This document shows positions 9,966 to 20,769 of a stretch of DNA of 64,000 nucleotides, piece by piece. The position numbers and the translations under genes are program-made. Below the pieces are notes generated by a model. That model did not search any database. It saw only the letters and a list, made by a program, of their open reading frames with translations, and was not told the origin of the DNA. Within the stretch, counting starts at the first letter, position 1; each line of letters begins with the position of its first letter. Origin of the DNA: Himantopus leucocephalus (Eukaryota > Chordata > Aves > Charadriiformes > Recurvirostridae); contig RSEF01000001.1 in the NCBI GenBank assembly GCA_003993805.1, forward strand, positions 189,668,587 to 189,732,586, in the 5' to 3' direction.

Positions 9966-11880
9966 AGAAATCTTCAGCTCACCCAAAACATAGGCCTTAT
10001 TTCACTAGGAGAGGAAGCAAAAGATGTCTAGGTTAAAAATCAGTATAAATTCAAAGGTGGGTATAGTGCCATTTTTTTTTAAACCAATTGGGTTGCGTTA
10101 ATGAACGTGCTTGATGAAGCCCACCTCAGGAATACATGCAAATACACAAGTCACCAAAGGGTATTCCTATTATTCTCTGCGTGTTTCTTTGTGTAAGCAC
10201 CAGCTGCAAAAACATGCAGTATAAAAAGATGCTTTTGAGCACATGTTGTTCAAAGCTGTGCTCTTGTTTGATGCTTGTGATTTTAGTGGTAAATCTCTGA
10301 AACAAAGAGTGCTTCACCACCAACTCAGCTCACTCACAGAGGGAAAATGCATGCCTAAGGCAGAGGTAAAGCAGAGCATCCTTCCTTCCAGGGAGCTCTG
10401 GGGGGTCTGTTCCTCTCCTCCCTGTCGGGCAATGCTTCCTTTCACTTCTCCACCAATCAAGACAATACAGTCATTACACCGAAACGGTAGATGCTAGATG
10501 GAAGGGAGATAAATTGTGACTTTTTATCTGAGGGCATAAGACGAAGTGCTCTGTGGGATAAAACATTTCCTTTCCATAGAGCAGGGGGACTGCAGCTGTG
10601 CTGAAATGAGGACTGCAAATTGAGTGGGTGGTGGAAGACATTTTCTTTCTCTTGCGCCCATCTCACAAAGAAACAGCTCAGAGCGCATCATCCTTATGAA
10701 ATAGTTATGATCAGTGATAAAAACAACAGCATCATCGATTTATGTCTTTTTATTTTTTTTTTAATAGTAAATACCGCTATGTTTAACCATAAGGGAGATA
10801 AAGCCTGTAATTCCTTTTCCCACCTATCATCTGTCCTTCTTCCTGTCAGTCTTCTCCCCTTCCCCTCACCACACTGCTACAGGGAGTGCTGTTTTTCAGG
10901 TAACTCAAAAGCTTTGAAGTTTCCCCTCGGAAAGCTGATTATAGAAACGTTAATATATCTTCAGCTTTAAAGCAGGTGGATCATCTTAGAGTATTTTACT
11001 AATTTTTCAGAAGGTTTTATACTGTTCTTTTTTCAGTGGGGATTTTTCTGAGATTATAAAGAAAAAAGGTGAACTCAGAAAGCAAGTGAAACTGTCAATA
11101 AAAGCATTTTTGAAGCAAGTGGTATACTGTGACAAGATGTCATATTCAGATCTAGATTGCGCCCATGCATTTGCTATAAATATCAATTTTGCTAATGTTG
11201 TGAATAGTAAGTAATTGAAGGTTTTTTTCCCCTATTGTGCTTAGAAGAATAGTAATGTGAAGAAAATTTCTGAAAAGATTTTATCCATATTTCTAGAAGG
11301 AAATAATAATAACCATGTGAATATCTTCCCTTGATAAAGGTTTGGGAAGTAGAGGAGGATTTTTTTATCGGTGTATTGGGGGGGATTATTTGTTTGTTTT
11401 GATTTTTATGGAAATATCCTTTTTGTTGTTTTCTCCCGTGGCATGATGATGCCTCTTTTTTGAAGTGGGGAGTGTGGTTCTGAATGTAATATTCTCTACA
11501 AACTATATGGAAGATTTTAATGAAAAAATATGTTTTGAAAGAACTGTCATTACTTGGATCTTTTATAGTGTGTTTGAAAGCTTCTGCTAGCAGAAAGCTT
11601 GCTATCTCTTGGAAAGATTATAATGTATTTGAAAGATACCGTTTATCGGGAGATATATTTTAAATACTTTTATCAAAAACATTCTGGGTTATTAAAATAG
11701 TGTTTATAGGGGAAATGATACCATGCAATAAATGGCATCATCATCTAAATAGACACACCGAAATATCCCAAACAATAAGGAAAACTAAAGCTGTGATTGT
11801 TCTCCCAATTTATTACTTCCTAAAACCTAATGGCATGCGGGATCTCATGTCCTAAACAAGAAAGTAGTCCCCTAAAATGC
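9966..11880. other. No gene recognised
   Basis: Unremarkable AT-rich DNA with A/T runs at 10073-10081 and 10751-10762. No coding exon, RNA gene or repeat that I can support. Confidence 0.6.
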
Positions 11881-11883
11881 CAA

Positions 11884-11985
11884 AGCCAGATCCTCAAAGG
11901 TATTCCGGTACCTATATCCAACTAATGCCAAGAGGAGACAGGTGCTTAATTTCCAATTGAGTCTGTGGATCTGTCAGGTTCAAGC
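11884..11985. repeat. Ancient amniote palindromic repeat (second type)
   Basis: It starts GCCAGATCCTCAAAGGTATTCCGG and continues to CAGGTGCTTAATTTCCAATTGAG...GGATCTG. It matches the old amniote family whose ends read GCCAGAT..TCAAAGGTATTTAGG in one direction and its inverse in the other. Highly diverged, so clearly ancient. A related, longer copy lies at 45710-45990. Confidence 0.5.
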
Positions 11986-11989
11986 CTCA

Positions 11990-13069
11990 GAGCTGTATTA
12001 CCTTTTACACTAACTGCCAGTTAACTTTTCTAGCTAATGAAAAGTGCATCTCAAGACGTAGTAAGTGTTGTGTGCTACTCACAACACCAAACAGCGAGTT
12101 CTAGTACAGAGAAAAAGAGAGTAGTTGCCAGGTGGTTTTCAAATACAAAAGGTTGTAAAATCAATTGGTATAGCTGCCATGTAACAATAACAAACCAACA
12201 AACAACATCTGGAGCCTCCAATTTTGTTCCAAGATTGTAATAAACTCATTTAAAAAAAAAATAAATTCGACTTTTTATGTTTTATTTTCTTTCAGATAAG
12301 TAAGAATCATTGCAGTGACTATCATCAGTCTTTCATATGCTGCAGTAATCATACCTTTCTACATTTGTTGAGTGGTCTAGTGATGACATCAAACAATGTA
12401 CTGTAGGTGATTATAAAGTAGTTTTTTTTCCTGTTCAGTGAGAAGATAAAAATAATGTAGATAAAAGGAACATATCTTTTATAAGACAGAACTCAAGTAA
12501 TTTGAGGTGGAAATCCATAAAAACATTGCAAGTGCTGTTGAAATGATGAGTCACTTCAGCAGCATAAAAATAATCTATTTATCTACATTTTTACCAAAGG
12601 CTTTGAAGTTCTGTATCTTGGAAAATAACATATATATTAAAGTGCTTTGAAAAAACTTCAGTTTTACTTTGAGGCATGAGCTCTCTCGTGCATGTATTTT
12701 CCCTCCTTCCCCACACTTCCGTTTAGTGTTATATTTCATAGTTAATTTTTGCTACCCCCTAGCATGTACATATTTATAAATATATATGCATTTCTATGTT
12801 AAAAAGAAATATTATAATCAGCATTTTAGACCAGGTAGCTGTCAATTAACATTATTTAAGATAAATGTTCTGGTCTTGAAGATGTTAAATCAAAAAACCC
12901 AGTGACTAAACAGAATTTAGCCCAAATCTAATAGTGATTTTCCTGGTAACATAATTACAAAGATTTTTTTCTTCTTTCTCTTTCCTAGTAGTCTCTCTCA
13001 CTCAAAGCACGTATTCCTGTATCTAGGTTTTCAGTTGTGCTTTTCAGCCATATACCTTCATGAGAACCA
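11990..13069. other. No gene recognised
   Basis: AT-rich DNA. A splice-acceptor-like TTATTTTCTTTCAG at 12282-12295 is followed by about 40 open codons, and a second at about 12960-12987 by a short frame. Neither encodes anything recognisable; both are treated as chance. Confidence 0.55.
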
Positions 13070-13185
13070 TCATCCTTATTTTAGAAATTGGGACACTGAG
13101 GCACTTGAAAACAATTTGCAGTTCAGAAGGTTAATTACTGGGAAAGCCATGAACAGGATGCCAGTCAACTTCATCCACATCAGTA
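13070..13185 (+). mobile_element. MIR-like ancient SINE
   Basis: CCTTATTTTAGAAATTGGGACACTGAGGCACTTG corresponds to the conserved MIR/core-SINE region (TTTTACAGAT.GGGAAACTGAGGCA). Diverged sequence in the expected order follows (GTTCAGAAGGTTAA, AAAGCCATGAACAGGATGCCAG). The element is old and truncated at both ends. Confidence 0.6.
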
Positions 13186-14934
13186 CTTTCAGTCATCGGC
13201 AACAAATACTCAAATACAGTGCTAAGATTTGATTTAGATAGGATGTAAACTTTATATCCCAAGTCTATTTTATAGTCAACTACAAAATATCTTAAAACCC
13301 ATTAAAAAACTGAATTTAGAAACTTTTATTATGTGCACACACCTTTGATTTCTTCATTATACAGTGCTATTTTAAATCTGTTATTTTTGAAAGCAGACAA
13401 AGTAGAAGAAATGCTTTTGCAATACTTGGCCTGTATCATGCATTCATAGCACTATCAGTACTGTACCTTGATTACCGGATAAATGCTGGCTGCTGTCTCC
13501 TCTGAGCTCTTTTCACATTCAGCAGTATAATTTTATGTTAAGGTTTAGTGACACCAACATTGAATTGCATAAATCTGTTCATTATGCCATTTAAACTTTG
13601 AATTCCTGTTGTAGGCTGTAGAAGGAAAAGCCTTTATAACTGCTGCAATCCACGCACCAAAAAAAACCCCAGGAAAACAGACACACCCACACACACACAC
13701 GCATGACCAGATGTTTTCATTAAGCATTGGATATGTAAATACACACATTCATGATTTCTTTTTTCTTCAAGTATAATTTGCTCTGCAATTTTTGGTTTAA
13801 TTAGATATGGATTTTCTTTTCTAGTTAGGTCTTTCTTTAGATAGGTGTACTAACTAGAATCATAATCTTTTGATTCTCTCCTTCCATTTACTCCTTAAAA
13901 ATAAGACAACTCATTCTGAAGCCTAATTTAGGCAATGCACAAATTTTATTCTCTTTCTGAGCACACAAAGAGGGAATGAGAGGTGTTGAGATACACTATT
14001 CTGCTAAATATTTGAGATTTCTAAGAAAATAGAAATATTAGACAGTAAGCTGCCTGAAGCAAACTACAATGGGAAGGTGAAATTATAACGATGAATTGGG
14101 AAGAGGATTTATGTAAGAATGATCCCTAATGAGGTGGAACAGACATTGTCCAACCTGCTAAAGAAGCATTTGAGTCCACATATGAGACTGAAGGATAAAA
14201 TCCGGCTTTAAGCCAGTGCTCTGCCCCCAAAATTTCAAGCAATTTTGTCATAGCGGAAATGGGAGGTTAACATTGCATTTTCCTATCAGGTTGTCTGTGG
14301 TATGTCTGCTCATCGGAGTTCTTAGCTCATTTGCATGCTTCTGCCATTCACCCTGGAATTTATTGTGGTAGGACTGCGCCTCAGACTTGGCTACCAGCCA
14401 GAGCCTACTTCTTCATTCCCTCTTTATAGCTAATACAATATGAAAGTCACTAACAAAAAGACTTTCATGTCAAATTACAGAAAAAAAAATCTCAATTGCC
14501 TAATAGGATTTTAAATTCTTATCATACTGGTGACTTTCTGTAAGTAGTAACATTTGAAAAGAAAGACTTAGCTGATGTTTTCTTCAAATACTCTCTGTGC
14601 ATTTTAAGGATTTTTACAAGCTGTGATATGCTGCTATTCTGTCACTACAGAGACAATACAGGGCAATGGATCACAGCTACATAGCCCTTCTCTTCTGTTC
14701 CCATCCCATTGGACTTAATATCTTATCAAAAGTACCAGCTAAGATTGTGCAAATTGAGAAATACTCCTGTTTGATGTAGGTGTCAGGCCTATTTTCTGCA
14801 CTTAAAGGAATATGGGTTTGTACGTGTATTTATACAATAAGTATATCTACACATATTCAACTATAGACATGAAGATGTGTGTATACATATGTGTATACAT
14901 ATATCAATATGTATATATACCTAAATACCTTTTA
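13186..14934. other. No gene; short CA repeat and TA/TG-rich tract
   Basis: A (CA)n microsatellite lies at 13681-13700. An alternating TA/TG tract with near-palindromic GTATACATAT units lies at 14874-14920, directly before the CR1 fragment. Nothing coding is seen. Confidence 0.6.
13681..13700. repeat. (CA)n microsatellite
   Basis: ACACACCC followed by about six perfect CA units. Short and interrupted once. Confidence 0.8.
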
Positions 14935-15345
14935 CTGATATCATCTACCTGGACGTGTGCAAAGCATTTGACACTGTCCCANNNNNNNNNNNNNNNNNNN
15001 NNNNNNNNNNNNNNNNNNNNNNNNNNNNNNNNNNNNNNNNNNNNNNNNNNNNNNNNNNNNNNNNNNNNNNNNNNNNNNNNNGCCTTCCAGTACTTAAAGG
15101 GGGTCTACAAGAAAGCTGCAGAGGGACTGTTTGTCAGGGAGTGTAGTAATAGGGCGAGGGGTAACAGTTTAAAACTGAAAGAGGGCAGATCTTGATTAGA
15201 TATTAGGAAGAANATAATGTGGTCTAGGTAATCCTGCTTTGACAGGGGAGTTGGACTAGATGATCTCTAGAGGTCCCTTCCAACTCTGAAAATTCTGTGA
15301 TTCTGTGATTCTATGATGCTGTGATTCTATGAAATCATATCCTCT
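14935..15345 (+). mobile_element. CR1 LINE copy interrupted by assembly gap
   Basis: Left of the gap the sequence encodes YLDVCKAFDTVP, the CR1 reverse-transcriptase block A region (the Asp of LDVCKAFDT is a catalytic carboxylate position). Right of the gap (15082 on) comes CR1 3' sequence: GTACTTAAAGGGGGTCTACAAG, AGGGCGAGGGGTAACAGTTTAAA, then GTTGGACTAGATGATCTCTAGAGGTCCCTTCCAAC. It ends in four ATTCTRTGN tail repeats (15294-15335). The piece between GAAGAANATAATG and AATCCTGCTTTGACAGG lacks the usual polymerase C-terminal segment, and a single N (15213) sits at that point. True size is unknown because of the gap. Confidence 0.9.
14982..15081. other. Assembly gap of 100 N
   Basis: Exactly 100 consecutive N, the conventional placeholder for a gap of unknown length. 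It lies within a CR1 element. Single ambiguous bases also occur at 15213 and 51124. Confidence 0.98.
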
Positions 15346-16489
15346 GAGACTAAGAGAAATACACAGGCTTTTCTTTTGCAAAGTCCTTACTTTTGACAAA
15401 TCTAAGTGGGCGTATACGTGTGTACATCTGGAAGAAAAGTTATAACTGCAGTTCTGAGCTCATATTTTTGAGCACTTCAGTACTCTTCCCCTCAATCTGC
15501 CAATCTTGGATTTTGGCCAATGTTATGTCCATATTAATATACCTATTTTTTTAGGGCAGGGATATCTAGGCTCTAAATGATTTTTAATCCCTTAAGAGAC
15601 GCATGTGTAGTTGCTAGTTCAATCTTTATTCAAAGTGGTGGATGAATTCTTTGATGAACAAGAGCTTCCATTTTACGTAAATCATTTCTGGCATTTCAAA
15701 TAACTTTATTCCCCAAAATAAGCAGTAGTCAAGAAAACAGGATCTCTTTGAGTGCATAAAGGCATCCATTTGCTTGCAGTAACACGATAACATTTTAAGG
15801 AGCATTATTCCTTCTGTGTATTCTGGACCTAATTTCTAGTATTGAATGCAAAGGTTAAAAAGTTTCTTTTTAGAATCTCAGATGAAAGAGTTACTTGAAT
15901 TTCAGTAATGACACATTTTGTAGGTAGTAAGTGTCCCCACAACTCAGGAAAGCTCAGAGAAAACTTTTTTCTTCCCCAACATCCCATCAGTATACTGACA
16001 TTTGCAAATCATTGATCTAAACAACAATTAATTTCAATGAAATTAAAAACTACAGAAAAGCAGGCAAGCAAAGTAAATACCACAGTATAGGAAAGGCTAA
16101 ATGCACTTAAAAGCCCTGGAGACCCTCAAACTAAAATGACACACACACAAAGTAAATTCCAGCTGCTATTGTGAAATAGTAATGAAAACCAAGTCTAATG
16201 ATAAAACCCCTAAAACAGAAGCCATAGTAGATATAATTCAGTACTATACTTCCCACTCATTTTTCCCCTTTAAATTTAACATGTTTTGCTAGGAAACTGT
16301 TACAGCACCATGATGGGCTCAAAATGAAAGCACTATGTTATAGTGATATGTACCTATAATAATATCCAATATAAAACGTTGAAGTTATATTGCAGCATGA
16401 TTAGCTTGGGTAACAGTGAGCATTCTCCTACTGGCAATAAAAGAAAAGGTTGTCGCGAACAGTTCTGCTTATTTGCCTTCTAATTTTAC
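15346..16489. other. No gene recognised
   Basis: AT-rich DNA without recognisable exons, RNA genes or repeats. Confidence 0.6.
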
Positions 16490-16870
16490 CACAGAATAAT
16501 GGAAGCCAAGGACAGAAAAGCCCTGTTGGGCTGCCTAGTTCATGTTGCTGCCAATGAGGAATTGGTCATTATAGCCTATTTTTTAGCATTGATGGTTCTT
16601 TTACAACTTCCCTTTGGAGTGTCTTCTATATTATCACACATATCAGTGTAAGGAAGTTTTTGATGCTTGTCAGCGTACATCTGTCTGTTCTTAATTCCAT
16701 CCCATTAAACGTAGTCATAACTCCTTACACCTCTGAATATTTCCTCTTTTGCTTGATGTGAACATCCAGGGACAGGTACAATGCTTGCTTTGTGGTCTGT
16801 AATGTCAAACCTTATCCAGTGTTACCATCTCTTTATGAGGAATTTAAACTTCTAATAAAATAATTTTTAA
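16490..16870 (-). mobile_element. Ancient CR1-type LINE remnant
   Basis: On the plus strand: GGAAGCCAAGGACAGAAAAGCCCTGTTGGGCTGCCTAGTTCATG, then ACAACTTCCCTTTGGAGTGTCTTC, AAGGAAGTTTTTGATG and CATCCCATTAAACGTAGTCATAACTCCTTA. Reverse-complemented, the block CATCAAAAACTTCCTT..ACTCCAAAGGGAAGTTGT aligns with the conserved CR1/L3 end (AGGAAAAACTTC..GCCAAGGGAGGTTGT). The copy is far more diverged than the other CR1 copies here and has lost all reading frames. Confidence 0.6.
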
Positions 16871-18340
16871 AATGTAAGAGTTTCCTAGATATAAACAGGC
16901 ACACGCTTTTGGTTTAGAAGTTGGGAACTGTTCCATCTATCCTGCTGCAGGATGAACTCCTCCCTGTCTGTTGGGGATGCCTTTTTAAGTTCTGGCATCA
17001 CAACCCACCTTGATGTGTTTCCTTGCTGGCTTAGCTATCTTTAGCTACCTTAATGGTTCAACAGACCTCTGAAAGTTACCTCCTGTGTTTAGGAACTTCT
17101 AGGAGCAGAAGTCACAGTACAAAGTAGCTTACCAGTGAGTCTGGCTGCTGCAGCAGAACATAATGAAGAGCAGAGTCCTAACCATACCTGCCCAAATGTT
17201 ATCAATTTCCAACACCCAGAATAGCCCTATGCAGAGCTGTTTAAATATTTTCTAATAATGCATGTGCTTTTGAAATATTTTATTTATTAAAAAACCAAAC
17301 AATTGTATGTAATAGTTATGAAAAAGATGGTACTTTTGGCAAAATTTGCAGAGAAAGAAAGAATCAATCATTCCCAAGTATTTAATAGCATCAAGTGCCC
17401 AGACTATATTTGAACCAGTTATGTAGCCTTAACACATTCTGCCACAGCACATTACTTTCTGCCACAACTGCTCCGTTATAGTATCACGTGTCCTCACTGT
17501 TTTATTTTTATTTCCTTGGGGTTTGGTTCTCATGAAGGGTTAGAACTGTAACCACAAGGTCTATGAACCCTGTAAGTTTGCTCTTATTTTGGATTTCCTG
17601 CCTATGAAATACACAAGTACAGGGGAAAAGAGTCATGAGAGCCATTTTAGAGGCTGACTCAGCTCCACCTCTGTAGGAAGATCCCTCCTAGCTGCTGGCT
17701 GGAGAAGTGGCTGCCACACAACCACTTCAGCCCCTACTTTAACAGCTTTGATGTTGCAGGCCCCAGAGCAGGCCTTATAGAAACCTGGGCCTGCAAAATC
17801 CTAAATCCAGGATATCGCAAATCCTCAGCTATTTCACATTTTATGACCTTCATATTTCACACTTGATGATTTTCAAGGCATATCTTTGAACAGTTTCATT
17901 AGAAACACAGAGAAGGGTGAGAGGGCCAGCTTTAGTGTTTGAAAATGCAGAAGGGCAGTAAAGGATCATGCCCTACTGTTCTTAAGCCACTGGAATGTAT
18001 GACCACCCAAGGAAGAAAGAGAGATAAGGAAAACATGGAAGCTCATGATGCTTTTTGTTTGCATTTTCCCCCTTTTAATGTTGCTTCCTTGAGTGAACAT
18101 TCATTTAAATTGTCCATGAGGTATTTCCAAAGAGCCATGTCTAGGATTTTCTGCTTAGATGACCGGAAAGGGGGTAGTGCCATCATGTCAGCGCTAAGAG
18201 CCGTCACTTTTTCTGACCTGGTTATTTACTTCACCTGCTGAATTACCAAAAGCTCCTATAGAAGTATTTCTCCAGCCAGAAACAGAAAAGGTGGCAGATC
18301 TAGGCTTCCAGTTGAATCAAGCCCCTGGGCTCAAGATCAA
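16871..18340. other. No gene recognised
   Basis: 17640-17800 is GC-richer (CTGACTCAGCTCCACC...GGCCCCAGAGCAGGCC) but matches no repeat or exon that I recognise. The remainder is AT-rich. Confidence 0.55.
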
Positions 18341-18360
18341 TGTTCAGGAAAGACTGAGCA

Positions 18361-18515
18361 AAAGGGAAGGGGAGGGGAGGGGAGAAGGAAGGAAGGAGGG
18401 AGGGAAGACAAAGAAAGAGGAAGGGAAGGAGGAAGGAAGGAAGGAAGAGAAAGAAAGAAAGAGGAAGGGTGAGAGGGAGGAAGGGTGGGAGGGAAGAAGA
18501 GAGACAGAAAGAAAG
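18361..18515. repeat. Polypurine (GGAA)n/(GGGA)n tract
   Basis: About 150 bp is almost entirely purine on the plus strand, made of AAGGAAGG, GGGAGGGA and AAAGAAAG units with few interruptions. Frames across it (such as 18291-18587) are Lys/Glu/Gly/Arg low-complexity and not genes. Such mirror-like tracts can form triplex DNA; that is a known property of the sequence class and was not shown here. Confidence 0.9.
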
Positions 18516-19567
18516 AGTATAAAAAAGAAGGCAGGAAGCAAAGACTTCCAGACAGGTTTTGGGGAGAGGGTTTGGTACCGAGTGTAAGTTTTATCTGTAC
18601 AGGAAATATTTCAAGGCAGTTCTGCTGGGGAAAAGAAAAAGGTGCCATTCCTCAAATATTACTCTGCTTACAGAGGGAAAAGTGTAACTGTTCAGTCATT
18701 TATATATATTTCCTACCTGAGACAGTACCAGATGGTGCCATGTAGTCTCAGGTTAATCATTGTGTGAGAGACCTGGGCTGGGAGCCAGACCCACTTCACA
18801 GTCAACTGTGAGAACAAGCGATGCTGAACCTTACATAAGATTCACAAGCAGAGCCCTTGCATTTCAAGCAGACATCTGGTATGACATTTCATATTTATCT
18901 GCTATAAGGGTTCAAACTGAGCCAGAACGTGGCATTACACCATGGCAGTCTTCTCTGGTATACTTATTAATTTCTGCAGAATACAAACTTTCATGGGAAA
19001 GAAATCTCGTGTTCTTACTGTTCAGGATGACAGTGTTCCAGGCAGGTAGCAATGCAGGGCTGAGTCTCCAAATAAACAGATTGAAACAGTGCTTTTGGGA
19101 AGCAACTGTCCCTTCACCATACCACACAAATAAAAAGCATGAAACGTATTGCTGCAATTCTATTTTCCAAGGGCTTGGACACATGAAGGGACTCCCCACA
19201 AATTCATTTTGCAGTGCAGAGAAAATTGCTTTTGGATCTACTACTCTGTGACGGCAGAGTCCTACTGCCCCCATGAAAGAGGACTTTGATTTAATCTGCT
19301 GCTAAAGTGCATAGTCAGGTTAGAGGTTATGCATATGCACTATGAAGGTGACAGTGAGATGGTTTAGCATTTAACTCTAAAGAAAGGGGAGCGTTTTCCT
19401 TTCCCATCAATGGGATGTTGACTATGAAGAAAAGTGATATTTTTGGCCAGCAGTATTTGCTGCATCACCACCAACAAAAAATACAACAAAAAAACAACTA
19501 GGCTTTTCTGAGACTTTGAAACTGGGATTACTAAAGAACTGAGAAAAGTATCAGCAGCTTCTCTCCT

Positions 19568-19588
19568 ACACACGCACACACACACACA
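19568..19588. repeat. (CA)n microsatellite
   Basis: CACACG followed by perfect CA units. Confidence 0.8.
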
Positions 19589-19826
19589 CTAATAGGAATT
19601 TATCCAACCAAACAAATCAGAGCCATTATAATTTAAGGATAACGCCCTTTCCCCAGTACTCACACTCAGTGCATGATTATCCAGTGGAATTCCAAAGCTG
19701 AATAAATTCAGTAAAAGAGTACTGTACATCACTGAAATGCAGATGATGCACATAGACCTGGAACATCTAATTTTCTTCACTAAAATATTTTTCTGAGACT
19801 ATTTTTATCTAGAAAGATATATTACC

Positions 19827-19847
19827 TTTTTTTTTTTTTTTTTTTTT
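19827..19847. repeat. Poly(T) run, 21 bp
   Basis: Uninterrupted T run between ATTACC and CCTTTTGAG. No retrotransposon body is recognisable next to it. Confidence 0.9.
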
Positions 19848-20639
19848 CCTTTTGAGTATTTAGGAATAAAGTCTGATTTTGCCTTCTGGCAGATCAAGTT
19901 CAAATACTAAATTTTTTCTTTACTTTATATGAGAACGCCATAGAAATTGGAGGGTCTGCTGTACCAAGTGTTCTTCAGGAATGACTGGAGTTGAGCTTTT
20001 CCATTTATGCCTCATGTAATAAAATTTTCATCCAGTATTTCCACCCAGTATGACTGTTGGGCAGAAGCCCTTGTTGAGGACAGTAGAACTACACTACCTT
20101 AAAAGAAAAACTGTCATAGGAATCCTCATTTTTTAATTAGTATTAGATGTTCATTGTAACACCCCTTCAGCCAGGCAATATTTCCCCGTCTCCTCATTGC
20201 TCCTTTTGGGGTGTCTGCCGTGTTGGTTTCATACAAAATAACACTTCCAATGGAGCTCACAGACAGCTGGTCATCTGTTGAAGTAGCAGGGTACAATCTG
20301 GCCCAAAGTTTTTACATCTATGCATAAACAGAAATAGGTATATATGTATATATTTTTATATTTATTTATGTATGTGTGTATGCATTAAACAAATATCTTA
20401 AATTCATTCTCAAACATCATATTTTTTCCTGTTCTTACCATTTGACTATTATTAAAAATGCTCTTAAAATGTTGCCATGATTCTTGATAACAGCTACTTG
20501 ACAGATTTTATTTATCCAATGTCTTGCACAGATTAGAACTTTTGAAAAGCAGGTAATTAATAAAAAATACCCTGAGCACATGGTGGAGATTTAAAATTGT
20601 TGCATTCACAAGAGAACTATTATATTAATGGAGATATTC

Positions 20640-20765
20640 CAATCTGAATGGAGGCCCTATTGTGGTAAGTGCTGTACAATCACAGAGTCAAAGACAGGCC
20701 CTGCTCTGTAATGTTTTCAGGCTAATTAGGGATAACAATAGAACATGACTTATTTTCATTGATAC
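20640..20765 (+). mobile_element. MIR-like ancient SINE
   Basis: GGCCCTATTGTGGTAAGTGCTGTACAATCACAGAGTCAAAGACAGGCCCTGCTCTG follows the conserved amniote SINE segment (GTGCTGTACAAACACA...AGACAGTCCCTGCCC). A weaker continuation, GGCTAATTAGGGATAAC, follows. Immediately downstream (20770-20870), CCCACTCAGACTCCCACC and CTCCCACTAACTG look like another degenerate old repeat. Confidence 0.55.
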
Positions 20766-20769
20766 TGGG

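Larger units (their letters stand above)
18545..20635. other. No gene; simple repeats only
   Basis: Contains a CA microsatellite (19568-19588), a 21-T run (19827-19847) and a TATG/TTTA-rich patch (20336-20385). Frames of 163 (18760-19251) and 120 codons (18912-19274, minus) overlap on opposite strands without a recognisable domain, so I treat both as chance. Confidence 0.6.

Noticed and set aside
12282..12420. Acceptor-like TTTCTTTCAG followed by about 40 open codons
   Set aside because: Peptide has no recognisable features and similar arrangements occur several times by chance in this AT-rich DNA.
18291..18648. Overlapping Lys/Glu-rich and Ser/Pro/Phe-rich frames
   Set aside because: Both are translations of the polypurine/polypyrimidine tract.
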